A DNA stretch of 64,000 bases from Sphingomonas sp. BT-65 (GTDB taxonomy: Bacteria > Pseudomonadota > Alphaproteobacteria > Sphingomonadales > Sphingomonadaceae), in assembly GCF_026107375.2 (NCBI RefSeq), contig NZ_JAPCIA010000001.1, forward strand, positions 2,790,001 through 2,854,000, read 5' to 3'. This document shows, piece by piece, positions 45,431 through 54,575 of this stretch. A model generated the notes under the pieces. That model searched no databases. It was not told the origin of the DNA and saw nothing but the letters and a program-made list of their open reading frames with translations. How positions within the stretch are numbered: position 1 is the first letter of the stretch; every line of letters begins with the position of its first letter. Both the position numbers and the translations under genes were made by a program.

Positions 45431-46222
45431 TCAGCCCATCGACGAGCTGGTATCCTGAAGCGCGAGCTCGACCAGCACGCGCATCGCCGCCTCGGCCTCG
45501 TCGGCGTCGCCCGCGATGATTGCCTCGCCAACTCGGACATGGTCCGGCACGGGATCGCGCGGCAGGGCGCGGATGCGCTGCTTGAACTGCGTGGTCCAGC
45601 TCACCGCCGCGCCGATGCTCGCGCTGAGCGTGATCAACACGTCGTTGCGCGAGGCGCGCAGGATTGCGTCGTGGAAGTCGCGGTCGGCGGCGCGCCCGGC
45701 CTCTGTCGCCAGCGTGTGCCGGCGCATGCCCGTGAGCGCCTCGCGCAACGCGCGGATATCGGCCTTGTCGCGGCGTGCCGCGGCCAGCCGCGCCGCGGCC
45801 GGCTCGACGATCGCGCGCAGCTCGAACAAGTCGCGCACATAGCCGATATCGGGCTCGCCCGAGAAGGCCCAGGCAAGCACGTCGGGGTCGAGCAGGTTCC
45901 AGCGGCTGCGCGGCAGCACGCGCGTGCCCGCCTTGGTCCGGCTCTCGACCAGCCCCTTGGCGGCGAGCACCTGCACCGCCTCGCGATAGGCGCTGCGCGA
46001 GACGTTGAGCGCGGCGGAATTGTCGACTTCGCCGGTCAGCCGCTCGCCGGGCGCGATCGCGCCGCCGACGATCGCCGTGCCGAGATAATGCGCGACGGCG
46101 CCGCGCAGCCGGCGCCCCGTCCCGCGCTCGCTGCGCCCGGACTGGCTGCCCGGAAACCCGCTATCGTCTTGATCCTCGTCGTCCAACTCGCGTTTTTCCC
46201 GCGTTCTCGTCTTCGCAGACAA
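45431..46222 (-). CDS. FadR-type GntR transcriptional regulator 2
   Basis: About 263 residues. The winged helix includes GAVAHYLGTAIVGGAIAPGE, LTGEVDNSAALNVSRSAYRE and VQVLAAKGLVESRTKAGTRV; the FCD domain includes LFELRAIVEPAAARLAAARR, ADRDFHDAILRASRND and VGEAIIAGDADEAEAAMRVL. The helix-turn-helix region is complete. No in-frame ATG or GTG precedes it, so translation must begin at a TTG: 46222 is used here, 46183 or 46303 are alternatives. It sits beside the GH29 operon and divergent from the AraD1-like gene. It is the best local candidate for binding the AT-rich palindromes. Confidence 0.82.
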   Translation of the reverse strand: MSAKTRTREKRELDDEDQDDSGFPGSQSGRSERGTGRRLRGAVAHYLGTAIVGGAIAPGERLTGEVDNSAALNVSRSAYREAVQVLAAKGLVESRTKAGTRVLPRSRWNLLDPDVLAWAFSGEPDIGYVRDLFELRAIVEPAAARLAAARRDKADIRALREALTGMRRHTLATEAGRAADRDFHDAILRASRNDVLITLSASIGAAVSWTTQFKQRIRALPRDPVPDHVRVGEAIIAGDADEAEAAMRVLVELALQDTSSSMG

Positions 46223-46317
46223 TAAGCACAGCCTAACCCGGGGAGCAAACCGCTCGACGCCATTGCTCGAAATTAAATGTCGGACTAAATCCGCGACTCC
46301 CAATTGGAGGTTGCCTG

Positions 46318-47307
46318 ATGTTGAAGCTGTCGCGCTATCGTTCGGGGGATGGCGGCACCCGCCTCGTCGCCAATAGGGACGGCCGGACCGGATTCGTGGC
46401 CGGCGCGACGAGCCTGACCGCGCTGGCGAACGAGGCGATCGAGCTGGGCATTGGCCTGCACGAGATGGTGGAGCGGGTGGGCCTTGAAGGCCCAGTCGAT
46501 TTGGCAGAAGCGCTCCGCACGGGACGGCTGCTCACGCCGGTCGATCATGCGGACACCGCACATATCGTGCTGAGCGGCACCGGGCTCACCCATCTCGGCT
46601 CGGCCGAGGGGCGCGACAAGATGCACCGCGCGGCCGCGGCGGGCGAGAAACTCACCGATTCGATGCGCATGTTCCTGGAGGGGGTCGAGGGCGGCAAGCC
46701 CGCGGCCGGCACGGTCGGCCAGCAGCCCGAATGGTTCTACAAGGGCGACGGTTCGCAACTGGCCGCACCCGGCGCCGATCTGGTGATGCCCGCCTTCGCG
46801 CAGGATGGCGGCGAGGAGCCGGAGATCGCCGGCATCTATCTGATCGGGCCCGACGGCGCGCCGTGGCGGCTCGGCTTCTGCCTCGCCAACGAGTTCAGCG
46901 ACCATGTGACCGAGCGGCACAATTATCTGTGGCTCGCACATTCGAAGCTGCGCCAGGCGGCGCTGGGACCCGAGCTGCTCGTCGGCGAACTGCCCGCCGA
47001 TGTGCGCGGCGCCAGCCGCATCGTGCGCGAAGGCGCGGTGCTGTGGGAGAAGCCGTTCCTGTCGGGCGAGGCGAACATGTCGCACAGCATCGCCAATCTC
47101 GAGCATCACCACTTCAAATATGCGCTGTTCCGCCGCCCAGGCGACGTGCACGTCCATTTCTTCGGCACCGCGACGCTGTCGTTCAGCGACGGCATCGCGA
47201 CCGCGCCCGGCGACGTGTTCGAGGTTGAGGCGGCGCCGTTCAGCCTGCCGCTGCGCAACCGGCTGGCGCGGGCCGAGGCGGAGGCGGTGACGGTCCGCGC
47301 GCTCTGA
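46318..47307 (+). CDS. AraD1/GguC family FAH-fold protein
   Basis: A 329-residue member of the GguC/AraD1 branch of the fumarylacetoacetate-hydrolase superfamily. The N-terminus LKLSRYRSGDGGTRLVANRD is diagnostic, followed by EWFYKGDGSQLAAPGADLVM, EEPEIAGIYLIGPDGAPWR (acidic metal ligands), GFCLANEFSDHVTER and VHVHFFGTATLSFSDGI. Relatives act on 2-keto-3-deoxy pentonates as dehydratases or are found in L-arabinose and galactose loci. It is convergent with a xylonate/arabinonate-type dehydratase, whose product would be its expected substrate. The precise sugar is not settled. Confidence 0.83.
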   Translation: MLKLSRYRSGDGGTRLVANRDGRTGFVAGATSLTALANEAIELGIGLHEMVERVGLEGPVDLAEALRTGRLLTPVDHADTAHIVLSGTGLTHLGSAEGRDKMHRAAAAGEKLTDSMRMFLEGVEGGKPAAGTVGQQPEWFYKGDGSQLAAPGADLVMPAFAQDGGEEPEIAGIYLIGPDGAPWRLGFCLANEFSDHVTERHNYLWLAHSKLRQAALGPELLVGELPADVRGASRIVREGAVLWEKPFLSGEANMSHSIANLEHHHFKYALFRRPGDVHVHFFGTATLSFSDGIATAPGDVFEVEAAPFSLPLRNRLARAEAEAVTVRAL

Positions 47308-47344
47308 GTCTCTGCCGAGTTTGAGGCCGGTGCGGCTCCGTGGG

Positions 47345-47363
47345 CCCCGGCACAAGGCCGGGG
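47345..47363. terminator. Hairpin between convergent AraD1 and dehydratase genes
   Basis: A 7-base-pair GC stem (47345-47351 with 47357-47363) with loop ACAAG, followed by GACGAAAAAA. Both genes end towards it, so it probably terminates one or both transcripts. Similar elements are frequent between sphingomonad genes. Confidence 0.5.
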
Positions 47364-47380
47364 TGACGAAAAAACGGGCG

Positions 47381-49171
47381 CTAGTGGTTGTCGCGCGGCA
47401 ATCCCTGGATCTGGGCGATGCGCTGGAAGCGCTCGGACCCTTCGAGGATCGCGCCCTTGTCCATCTGGCCCACCAAGTTGCGCTGGATCTCCTGCCAGGG
47501 GGTCTGCGACGCGGGATAGCGATAGCCACCCTCGGTCTCGAGCGCGCGGCGGCGCTCGGCCAGCTCTCCGGCCGGCACGAGCGCGTCGGCGGTGCCCTTG
47601 CGCAGGTCGATGCGGATGCGGTCGCCGTCGCGCAGCAGCGCGAGACCGCCCATCGCCGCCGCCTCGGGCGAGGCGTTGAGGATCGAGGGGCTGCCGCTGG
47701 TGCCCGACTGGCGCCCGTCGCCGATGCAGGGGAGCACGGTCACGCCCTCGCGCAGCAGATGCGCGGGCGCGCGCATATTGACCACCTCGGCGGCGCCCGG
47801 ATAGCCGATCGGCCCCGCGCCGCGCATCACCAGCAGCGTGCCGGCGGTGATGCCGGTCGCCGGATCGTCGATCCGCGCGTGATAATCCTCTGGCCCGTCG
47901 AACACCACGACCGGCCCCTCGAACGCATCGGGATCGTCGGGGTTGGACAGGAAGTGCTGGCGGAACTCGTCGGAGATCACGCTGGTCTTGAGGATCGCCG
48001 CGTCGAACAGATTGCCGCGCAGCACGACGAAGCCGGCCTGTTCGAGGATCGGTTCGCCGATCGGGCGAATGACGCGCTCGTCCTCGATCTTCGCGCTAGC
48101 ACAATTCGCGCCGATACTGCGGCCATTGACGGTCAGCGCATCCTCGCGGATCAGCCCGCGCGAGATGAGCTGCGCGACCACGGCGGGCACGCCGCCGGCG
48201 CGGTAATAGTCTTCGCCGAGATACTCGCCCGCGGGCTGCAGGTTGACCAGCAGCGGCACGTCGTGGCCGAACGCCTGCCAGTCGTCGATGTTGAGCTCGA
48301 CGCCCATGTGCCGCGCGATGGCATTCAAGTGGATCGGCGCGTTGGTCGAGCCGCCGATCGCCGAGTTGACCGCGATCGCGTTGAGAAAGGCGTCGCGCGT
48401 CAGGATGTCCGAGGGCTTCACGTCCTCGCGCACCAGCTCCACCGCGCGCAGGCCGGTGAGATAGGCCACTTCCTGCCGATCGCGATACGGCGCGGGAATC
48501 GCGGCGGAACCGGGCAGCGACATGCCCAGCGCCTCGGTCAGGCTGTTCATCGTCGTCGCCGTGCCCATCGTGTTGCAATAGCCGGTCGAGGGCGCCGAGG
48601 AGGCGACGAGGCGGATGAACTCGTCATCGTCGATCTCGCCCGCGGCGAGCAGCTCGCGCGCCTTCCACACGATCGTGCCCGAGCCGGTGCGCTCGCCCTT
48701 GTACCAGCCGTTGAGCATCGGGCCGACCGACAAGGCGATCGCGGGAATGTTCACCGTTGCCGCCGCCATCAGGCAGGCGGGCGTGGTCTTGTCGCAGCCG
48801 ATCGTCAGCACCACGCCGTCGAGCGGGTAGCCGTAGAGCGCCTCGACCAGTCCGAGATAGGCGAGGTTGCGGTCGAGTCCGGCGGTCGGGCGCTTGCCCG
48901 TCTCCTGGATCGGATGGACCGGGAATTCGATCGCGATGCCGCCCGCCTCACGGATGCCTTCGCGCACGCGTTCGGCGAGGACGAGATGGTGGCGGTTGCA
49001 CGGGGAGAGGTCGCTGCCGGTCTGCGCGATGCCGATGATCGGGCGGCCGCTGCGCAGCTCCTTGAGGCTCAGGCCAAAGTTCAGATAGCGCTCGAGATAG
49101 AGCGCGGTCATGTCGACATTGTCCGGATTGTCGAACCAGGCGGCGGAACGCAGTTTCTTGTCTTCGGTCAT
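47381..49171 (-). CDS. IlvD/Edd family sugar-acid dehydratase (xylonate/arabinonate type)
   Basis: A 596-residue iron-sulfur dehydratase. [20 protein letters not shown] at the N-terminus follows the Caulobacter xylonate dehydratase pattern. Cluster and metal motifs are [33 protein letters not shown] and [33 protein letters not shown] and [20 protein letters not shown] complete the family. It converts D-xylonate, L-arabinonate or a related acid to the 2-keto-3-deoxy form; the family tolerates several pentonates and 6-deoxyhexonates. It follows the mutarotase gene by 13 bases on the same strand. The 2-keto-semialdehyde dehydrogenase for the next steps is not in the window. Confidence 0.88.
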   Translation of the reverse strand: MTEDKKLRSAAWFDNPDNVDMTALYLERYLNFGLSLKELRSGRPIIGIAQTGSDLSPCNRHHLVLAERVREGIREAGGIAIEFPVHPIQETGKRPTAGLDRNLAYLGLVEALYGYPLDGVVLTIGCDKTTPACLMAAATVNIPAIALSVGPMLNGWYKGERTGSGTIVWKARELLAAGEIDDDEFIRLVASSAPSTGYCNTMGTATTMNSLTEALGMSLPGSAAIPAPYRDRQEVAYLTGLRAVELVREDVKPSDILTRDAFLNAIAVNSAIGGSTNAPIHLNAIARHMGVELNIDDWQAFGHDVPLLVNLQPAGEYLGEDYYRAGGVPAVVAQLISRGLIREDALTVNGRSIGANCASAKIEDERVIRPIGEPILEQAGFVVLRGNLFDAAILKTSVISDEFRQHFLSNPDDPDAFEGPVVVFDGPEDYHARIDDPATGITAGTLLVMRGAGPIGYPGAAEVVNMRAPAHLLREGVTVLPCIGDGRQSGTSGSPSILNASPEAAAMGGLALLRDGDRIRIDLRKGTADALVPAGELAERRRALETEGGYRYPASQTPWQEIQRNLVGQMDKGAILEGSERFQRIAQIQGLPRDNH

Positions 49172-49184
49172 TGTTTCCAGGAAC

Positions 49185-50318
49185 TCAGGGAAGCACCGCG
49201 AGGCGGTAGATCATGACGTGGCGATAGGGCTTGCCCGGATCGACACGCGCGGAGGCGAAGCGCGGCTGGTTGGGCGCATCGGGGAATTTCTGCGGCTCGA
49301 GCGCGATGCCATCGCCCATGCGATAGACGCGCCCCTGACGGCCCTTGAGCGTGCCGTCGAGGAAATTGCCGCTGTAGAACTGAATGCCGGGCTCGGTGCT
49401 CAGCACCTCGAGCACGCGGCCCGAGGCCGGATCCTCGAGCCGCGCGGCGAGCGCGGGCGTGGCGGTCGGGCCCTTGTCGAGCGCGAAATTATGGTCATAG
49501 CCGCGGCCGATCACGATCTGCGGATCGCGGCCGTCGCGCAGCCCGTCGGCGATCCGCCGCGCCTTGCGGAAATCGAACACGGTGCCGGCGACCGGCTTGA
49601 GCTCCCCGGTCGGGATGAGCATGTCGTCGACCGGCGTATAGGCGGCGGCGGGGATGGTCAGCAGCTGCCCCGAGGTGCCTTCGGCTGCGCCGTCGCCGGC
49701 AAGGTTGAACAGCGCGTGGTTGGTCATGTTGACGATCGTCGGCTTGTCGGTCCGCGCCTCGAACTCGATCGTGAGGTCGCCGCTGTCGTTCAGCGCATAG
49801 CTGACGGTGACATCGAGCTTGCCGGGATAGCCCTGGTCGCCATCGGGGCTGGTGAGACCGAGCACGACCTTCGCCGCTGGTCCGCGCGTGACCGAGACGA
49901 TCTTCCAGTTGCGCTTGTCGAAGCCCTGCTTGCCACCGTGCAGCGAGTTGGTGCCATCGTTGCTGGTCAGCTGATAGTCGCGCCCGTCGAGCTTGAAGCG
50001 CGCGCCAGCGATGCGGTTGGCATAGCGGCCGACGGTGACGCCGAAATAATTGGGCTTGGCTTCATAGTCAGCCACCTCGTCATAGCCGAGCGTGACCTCC
50101 GCGACCTTGCCCTCCCGGCCGGGTGCGGCGAGCGATTGCAGTGTCGCGCCATAGGTCAGGATGCGCGCCTTGACGCCCTTGGCATTGCTCAGCGTCACCG
50201 CCTCGACCGCGCTGCCATCGGCCAGGCGCCCGGCCGGCGCGCGCTCGGCCTCGGCGGCGAGGGCAGGTCCGGCGGCGATCGGCGCCATCAGCGCCGCGGC
50301 ATACAGCATTGCTCGCAT
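49185..50318 (-). CDS. galM: Aldose 1-epimerase (mutarotase), exported
   Basis: A 377-residue GalM-family protein with a signal peptide (ending GPALA, about residue 21). [37 protein letters not shown] (active-site His), [11 protein letters not shown] (second His), GYDHNFAL and [14 protein letters not shown] are typical. It interconverts alpha and beta anomers of free sugars in the periplasm, which helps when glycosidases release one anomer. It is transcribed with the sugar-acid dehydratase and divergent from the FucP-like carrier. Confidence 0.9.
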   Translation of the reverse strand: MRAMLYAAALMAPIAAGPALAAEAERAPAGRLADGSAVEAVTLSNAKGVKARILTYGATLQSLAAPGREGKVAEVTLGYDEVADYEAKPNYFGVTVGRYANRIAGARFKLDGRDYQLTSNDGTNSLHGGKQGFDKRNWKIVSVTRGPAAKVVLGLTSPDGDQGYPGKLDVTVSYALNDSGDLTIEFEARTDKPTIVNMTNHALFNLAGDGAAEGTSGQLLTIPAAAYTPVDDMLIPTGELKPVAGTVFDFRKARRIADGLRDGRDPQIVIGRGYDHNFALDKGPTATPALAARLEDPASGRVLEVLSTEPGIQFYSGNFLDGTLKGRQGRVYRMGDGIALEPQKFPDAPNQPRFASARVDPGKPYRHVMIYRLAVLP

Positions 50319-50433
50319 TCACTCGCCTCCCCGCATCCGGCCCGGCGGCCATTGACGATGTTCCCTCCCCGCATATAGTCGGAGAAATAATCGGGCAAGC
50401 CGCTTGCGCGGAAATGCATCCTGGAGGGATTGA

Positions 50434-51741
50434 ATGGCGCTTCCACCTCTCGACACGGCGATCGGGGAAAAGACGGCGTCGCCGTCGTTCAACTATCGCC
50501 CGGCGCTGGCGCTGCTCGCCAGCCTGTTCTTCATGTGGGGCTTCATCACCGTCATCAACAACACGCTGCTGCCGCACCTGCGCAGCGTGTTCGAGCTCAA
50601 CTACACCCAGACCACGCTGATCGAGAGCGTGTGGTTCATCGCCTATTTCGTCGCCTCGATCCCCGCGGCCAAGCTGATCGAGCGAATCGGCTATCAGAAG
50701 TCGCTGGTGATCGGGTTGCTCGCCATGGCGGCGGGCGCGCTGATGATGGTGCCGGCGGCGCGCCTTCCCTCATATGAGGTGGTGTTGGTCGCACTGTTCG
50801 TGATCGCGAGCGGCATCACCTTGCTCCAGGTCGCGGCCAACCCCTATGTCGCGGTGGTCGGTCCGCCCGAGACCTCTTCGTCGCGGCTCAACCTGGTGCA
50901 GGCGTTCAACTCGTTCGGCACCACGCTGGCGCCGCTGTTCGGCGGCTATCTGATCCTCGGCCGTTCCAAGGGCGGTACCTCGGAGGCGGACGTCGCGCTG
51001 ACCGCGGCCGAGCGCTATGCCGACGCACAATCGGTGATCCTGCCCTATCTCATCGTCGCGGGCGTGCTGGTGGTGCTCGCGGTGGTGATCGCGCGCTTTC
51101 CGCTTCCCGCGATGGGCGCGGCGACGCAGCGCGCGAGCCGCGAGGCGCGCAAGGGGCTGTCGCTGTGGAGCCACCGCAACCTGGTGTTCGGGGTGCCGGC
51201 GATCTTCATCTACCTGATCGCCGAGATCGGCGTGTCGAACCTGTTCATCAACTTCATCAGCCAGCCGCATATCGGCGATGTCACGCACCAGCAGGCCTCC
51301 AACTATCTGTTCCTGCTGTGGGGCGGGATGATGGTCGGCCGCTTCGCCGGCAGCTTCCTGATGCAGAAGGTCGATGCGGCGCATGTCCTCGCCGTCTTCT
51401 CGATCGGCGCCTTCGTGGTGATGCTGATCGCGACCTTTGCCCAGGGCCCCGCCGCGATGTGGGCGCTGATCCTGGTCGGCTTCTTCCACTCGATCATGTT
51501 CCCGACGATCTTCACGCTCGGCATCAAGGGCCTTGGGCCGCTCACCGAGGAAGGGTCGGGGCTGCTGATCATGGCGATCGCTGGCGGCGCGCTGGTGGTG
51601 GTGCAGGGCTGGCTGGCCGACCAATGGGGCCTGCAGCTCTCCTTCCTGCTGACCGCGGCGTGCGAGCTTTATGTGCTGTTCTACGCGCTATGGGGTTCCA
51701 AACCCACGGGCGAGCAGCTCACCGTGCGCTTCGACGAATAG
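50434..51741 (+). CDS. Sugar MFS transporter, FucP/GluP type
   Basis: A 435-residue, 12-helix carrier of the FHS family. FFMWGFITVINNTLLPHLRS is the characteristic helix-1 motif, followed by FIAYFVASIPAAKLIERIGY and LLQVAANPYVAVVG in helix 4-5; MFPTIFTLGIKGLG is typical of the C-terminal half. Family members import L-fucose, glucose, galactose or related hexoses with protons. It is preceded by GGAGGG and divergent from the mutarotase. L-Fucose from GH29 or L-rhamnose are reasonable cargoes, but this cannot be decided from sequence. Confidence 0.9.
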   Translation: MALPPLDTAIGEKTASPSFNYRPALALLASLFFMWGFITVINNTLLPHLRSVFELNYTQTTLIESVWFIAYFVASIPAAKLIERIGYQKSLVIGLLAMAAGALMMVPAARLPSYEVVLVALFVIASGITLLQVAANPYVAVVGPPETSSSRLNLVQAFNSFGTTLAPLFGGYLILGRSKGGTSEADVALTAAERYADAQSVILPYLIVAGVLVVLAVVIARFPLPAMGAATQRASREARKGLSLWSHRNLVFGVPAIFIYLIAEIGVSNLFINFISQPHIGDVTHQQASNYLFLLWGGMMVGRFAGSFLMQKVDAAHVLAVFSIGAFVVMLIATFAQGPAAMWALILVGFFHSIMFPTIFTLGIKGLGPLTEEGSGLLIMAIAGGALVVVQGWLADQWGLQLSFLLTAACELYVLFYALWGSKPTGEQLTVRFDE

Positions 51742-51827
51742 CCGAGACGTTTCAATAGTCTGACAAAAATTTGCGGAAACTTGCGTTTTCGCCTTGATTA
51801 CACGCGTCCTCTCCCCGATACATTAGT

Positions 51828-51838
51828 CATATTATATG
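51828..51838. promoter_or_regulatory. AT-rich palindrome CATATTATATG, copy 4
   Basis: Perfect inverted repeat 46 bases before the start of TonB receptor 2. With its flanks (TTAGTCATATTATATGTGAT) it is almost identical to the site at 15612, 36 kb away, which is too long a match in GC-rich DNA to be likely by chance. Confidence 0.65.
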
Positions 51839-51884
51839 TGATGTAATCCCGCGCAACAAGACGGGACAGGGAGAGGAATGGCGC

Positions 51885-54533
51885 ATGCATATTCTCAGCA
51901 ATCTATTGGCCGGTGCAGCCGGTTGCGCGATCGTCGCAGCCATGCCCGCCTCGGCCCAGGACGGCGCTGGCGCGCCGCCCGCACCGGCGGACAGCAGCGC
52001 GCAGGAGGCCGGCGAAGGCGAGATCATCGTCACCGGCATCCGCGGCTCGCTCCAGTCGGCGCAGAGCCTCAAGCGCAACGCCGACCAGGTCGTCGACTCG
52101 ATCGTCGCCGAGGACATCGGCAAGCTCCCCGACGTGAACGTGACCGAGGCGCTGCAGCGCGTGTCGGGCATCCAGGTCGGGCGCGACCGCGGCGAGGGAT
52201 CGGGCATCACCATCCGCGGCCTCTCGCAGGTCACCTCGACCTTCAACGGCCGCTCGGGCGGCAGCGGCCGCGGCGTTGATCTCGAGAACATCCCGGCCGA
52301 ACTGATCGCGCGCGTCGACGTCTACAAGACCCCGTCGGCCGACTTGGTCGAGGGTGGCATCGGCGGCCTGATCAACGTCGTCACGCGCAAGCCGCTCGAC
52401 AAGCCGGGCTTCACGCTCAGCGGCTCGGCGCGCGGGCGCTATTCGGACTTGCCCGACAAGGTCGATCCGATGTTCTCGGCGCTGGTCAGCAATACGTGGG
52501 AGGTGGGCGACGGCGAGTTCGGCATCCTCGTCGCCGGCTCATTCCAGCAACGCGCGTTCGAGAGCCACGTCGTCAATGTCGGCGCGCCGGTGGGGCAGCC
52601 CAACATCGGCGCGGGCGTGGCCTCGCTCTCCGAGCAATATCAGCCCGTGATCAACGCCGACCGCCGCCGCATCGGCATCGACGCGGTGATCCAGTACAAG
52701 CCCAATCCCGAGCTCGAATTCTATCTCCAGGGCACTTATCAGGATGCCCAGCAGCTCCAGCAGCAGTACGGCGTCTATCTGCGCTCGCTGCGCAACCGGA
52801 CGTTCGATCCGGCCTCGGTGGAATATTTCGACGGCACCAACGACGTCAGCCGGATCGCCTTCACCAACGTGCCCGTCCGGACGTTCGGCGCGGATCGCGA
52901 CGCCTATGAGGAGAGCTGGCAGATCGCCGGCGGGGTCAAGTTCGATTCCGGCCCCAACCATCTGTCGATCGACGCCGCCTATACCCGCGGCAACGGCCAG
53001 CTCTATTATACCGAGCTCAACCTCGACACGACCGCGCCGCGCGTCGATTTCGACGTGACGACCTTGCCGGGATCGGCGCGGGTGAGCGGGGTCGACCTCA
53101 CCAGCCTCAACAGCTTCGTGGTTGCCGGCCTCGCCCGCAACATCAACCTGTCGGAGACCGAATCGAAGCAGCTTCGCACCGATGCCTGGTTCGAGATCGA
53201 CAGCAATTTCCTGAAGTCGATGCATTTCGGCATTCGCTGGACCGACGCGGACGTGAAGCAGGACCAGCTCCGCTTCTCGCAGACGCCGAGCGCGGGCGGG
53301 GTTCCGCTGCAGGCATCGGCCTATAGCGACCTGTTCATCCTCAACCCGCTCAACCAGATGTTCGGCGGGACCGACCTGATCGAGCAGAATTTCTACGCCG
53401 CCAATCACGAGCTGCTCGACGGCGACGGGTTCGACGCGGTGCGCACGCGGCTGGGGCTGACCACTCCGGCGACGTTCAACCCGCTGTTCGGCTACCAGAT
53501 CGGCGAGAGCACGCTCGCCGGCTATGTGATGGGCAAGTTCGAAGTCGACGGACCGATCCGTGTCGACGGCAATATCGGTACGCGCATCATCCGCACCAAC
53601 CTCAACGTCAACGGCACGCGCGCATTGTTCACCCAGCGGCCGGGCACCGGCACCGGGCCCGGCAACCCGCCGGTGTTCGACCAGACCGGCTACGCGCCGG
53701 TGCAGATCGACTCGCAATATGTGAGCGTGCTGCCGAGCGCGAATATCCGTGTCCGCTTTACCGACACGCTGCAGCTGCGCCTCGCCGCGGCCAAGACGCT
53801 GACCCGGCCCGGCTTCAGCAGCCTGTCGCCGACGCTGTCGCTGGTGCCGGGCCAGCGCACCGGCTCGGCGGGCAATCCGGACCTGCGGCCGCTGCGCGCC
53901 AATCAGCTCGACGCCAGCCTCGAATATTATCCGTCGAGCACGACCTCACTCTACCTTGCGGGTTTCTATCGCGAGATCGAGGACTTCCTGGTCACGCGCA
54001 CCAGCCCGCAGACGATCGACGGGATCGACTACAGCATCAGCCGCCCGACCAACGAGCTGGCCGGCAAGATCAAGGGGTTCGAGGTCGGCGGCCAGACCTT
54101 CTTCGATTTCCTGCCGGGGCTACTCAGCGGGTTCGGCGTCCAGGCCAACTACACCTTCGTCGACAGCAAGACCGATACATCCGTCGCCGGCCTGCAGACG
54201 CCGATCGCCAATCTCTCGAAGCACAGCTTCAACACCAGCCTGATCTACGAGAAGGGCGGGCTCTCCGCGCGGCTCGCCTATAACTGGCGTGACAAATTCT
54301 ATTCGAGCCTGCTGAGCAACGATATCGTCACCAACGTGCCGGTCTATACCCGCGCGCGCGACTGGCTCGATGCGTCGATCGGCTACGACATCACCGACAA
54401 GATCACGGTGACGATCGAAGGCGGCAACCTGCTGCGCTCCAAGACCCGCACCTATTTCGGCGTGCCGACGCGGCCGGGCAATTACGAGCAGGATTCAAGA
54501 ACGATCATGGCCGGTGTCCGCTTCACGCTCTGA
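51885..54533 (+). CDS. TonB-dependent receptor 2
   Basis: An 882-residue outer-membrane receptor. Signal peptide to PASAQ (about residue 25), TonB-box region GEIIVTGIRGSLQSAQSLKR, and the plug with SIVAEDIGKLPDVNVTEALQ, VSGIQVGRDRGEGSGITIRG and VDVYKTPSADLVEGGIGGLI. The barrel ends with MAGVRFTL. This is the Caulobacter/Sphingomonas receptor group linked to plant glycan uptake and unrelated in detail to receptor 1. GGGAGAGGA is eight bases before the ATG, and an AT-rich operator lies upstream. A hairpin with a T run follows the stop, before the propeller enzyme gene. Confidence 0.93.
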   Translation: MHILSNLLAGAAGCAIVAAMPASAQDGAGAPPAPADSSAQEAGEGEIIVTGIRGSLQSAQSLKRNADQVVDSIVAEDIGKLPDVNVTEALQRVSGIQVGRDRGEGSGITIRGLSQVTSTFNGRSGGSGRGVDLENIPAELIARVDVYKTPSADLVEGGIGGLINVVTRKPLDKPGFTLSGSARGRYSDLPDKVDPMFSALVSNTWEVGDGEFGILVAGSFQQRAFESHVVNVGAPVGQPNIGAGVASLSEQYQPVINADRRRIGIDAVIQYKPNPELEFYLQGTYQDAQQLQQQYGVYLRSLRNRTFDPASVEYFDGTNDVSRIAFTNVPVRTFGADRDAYEESWQIAGGVKFDSGPNHLSIDAAYTRGNGQLYYTELNLDTTAPRVDFDVTTLPGSARVSGVDLTSLNSFVVAGLARNINLSETESKQLRTDAWFEIDSNFLKSMHFGIRWTDADVKQDQLRFSQTPSAGGVPLQASAYSDLFILNPLNQMFGGTDLIEQNFYAANHELLDGDGFDAVRTRLGLTTPATFNPLFGYQIGESTLAGYVMGKFEVDGPIRVDGNIGTRIIRTNLNVNGTRALFTQRPGTGTGPGNPPVFDQTGYAPVQIDSQYVSVLPSANIRVRFTDTLQLRLAAAKTLTRPGFSSLSPTLSLVPGQRTGSAGNPDLRPLRANQLDASLEYYPSSTTSLYLAGFYREIEDFLVTRTSPQTIDGIDYSISRPTNELAGKIKGFEVGGQTFFDFLPGLLSGFGVQANYTFVDSKTDTSVAGLQTPIANLSKHSFNTSLIYEKGGLSARLAYNWRDKFYSSLLSNDIVTNVPVYTRARDWLDASIGYDITDKITVTIEGGNLLRSKTRTYFGVPTRPGNYEQDSRTIMAGVRFTL

Positions 54534-54545
54534 GCTCCCCCTCCT

Positions 54546-54575
54546 CCCCGCCGCTTCGGCGGCGGGGAAATTTTT
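54546..54575 (+). terminator. Rho-independent terminator after TonB receptor 2
   Basis: An 8-base-pair GC stem (54546-54553 with 54560-54567) followed by AAATTTTT, starting 12 bases after the receptor stop. Its 3' arm (GGCGGGG) also lies where the ribosome-binding site of the next gene would be, so folding may affect both termination and translation. Confidence 0.7.

Noticed and set aside
46270..46296. TAAAT-GTCGGAC-TAAAT sequence upstream of the AraD1-like gene
   Set aside because: The flanks are direct rather than inverted, only the GTC-GAC centre is palindromic, and no second copy was found, so it is not reported as an operator.
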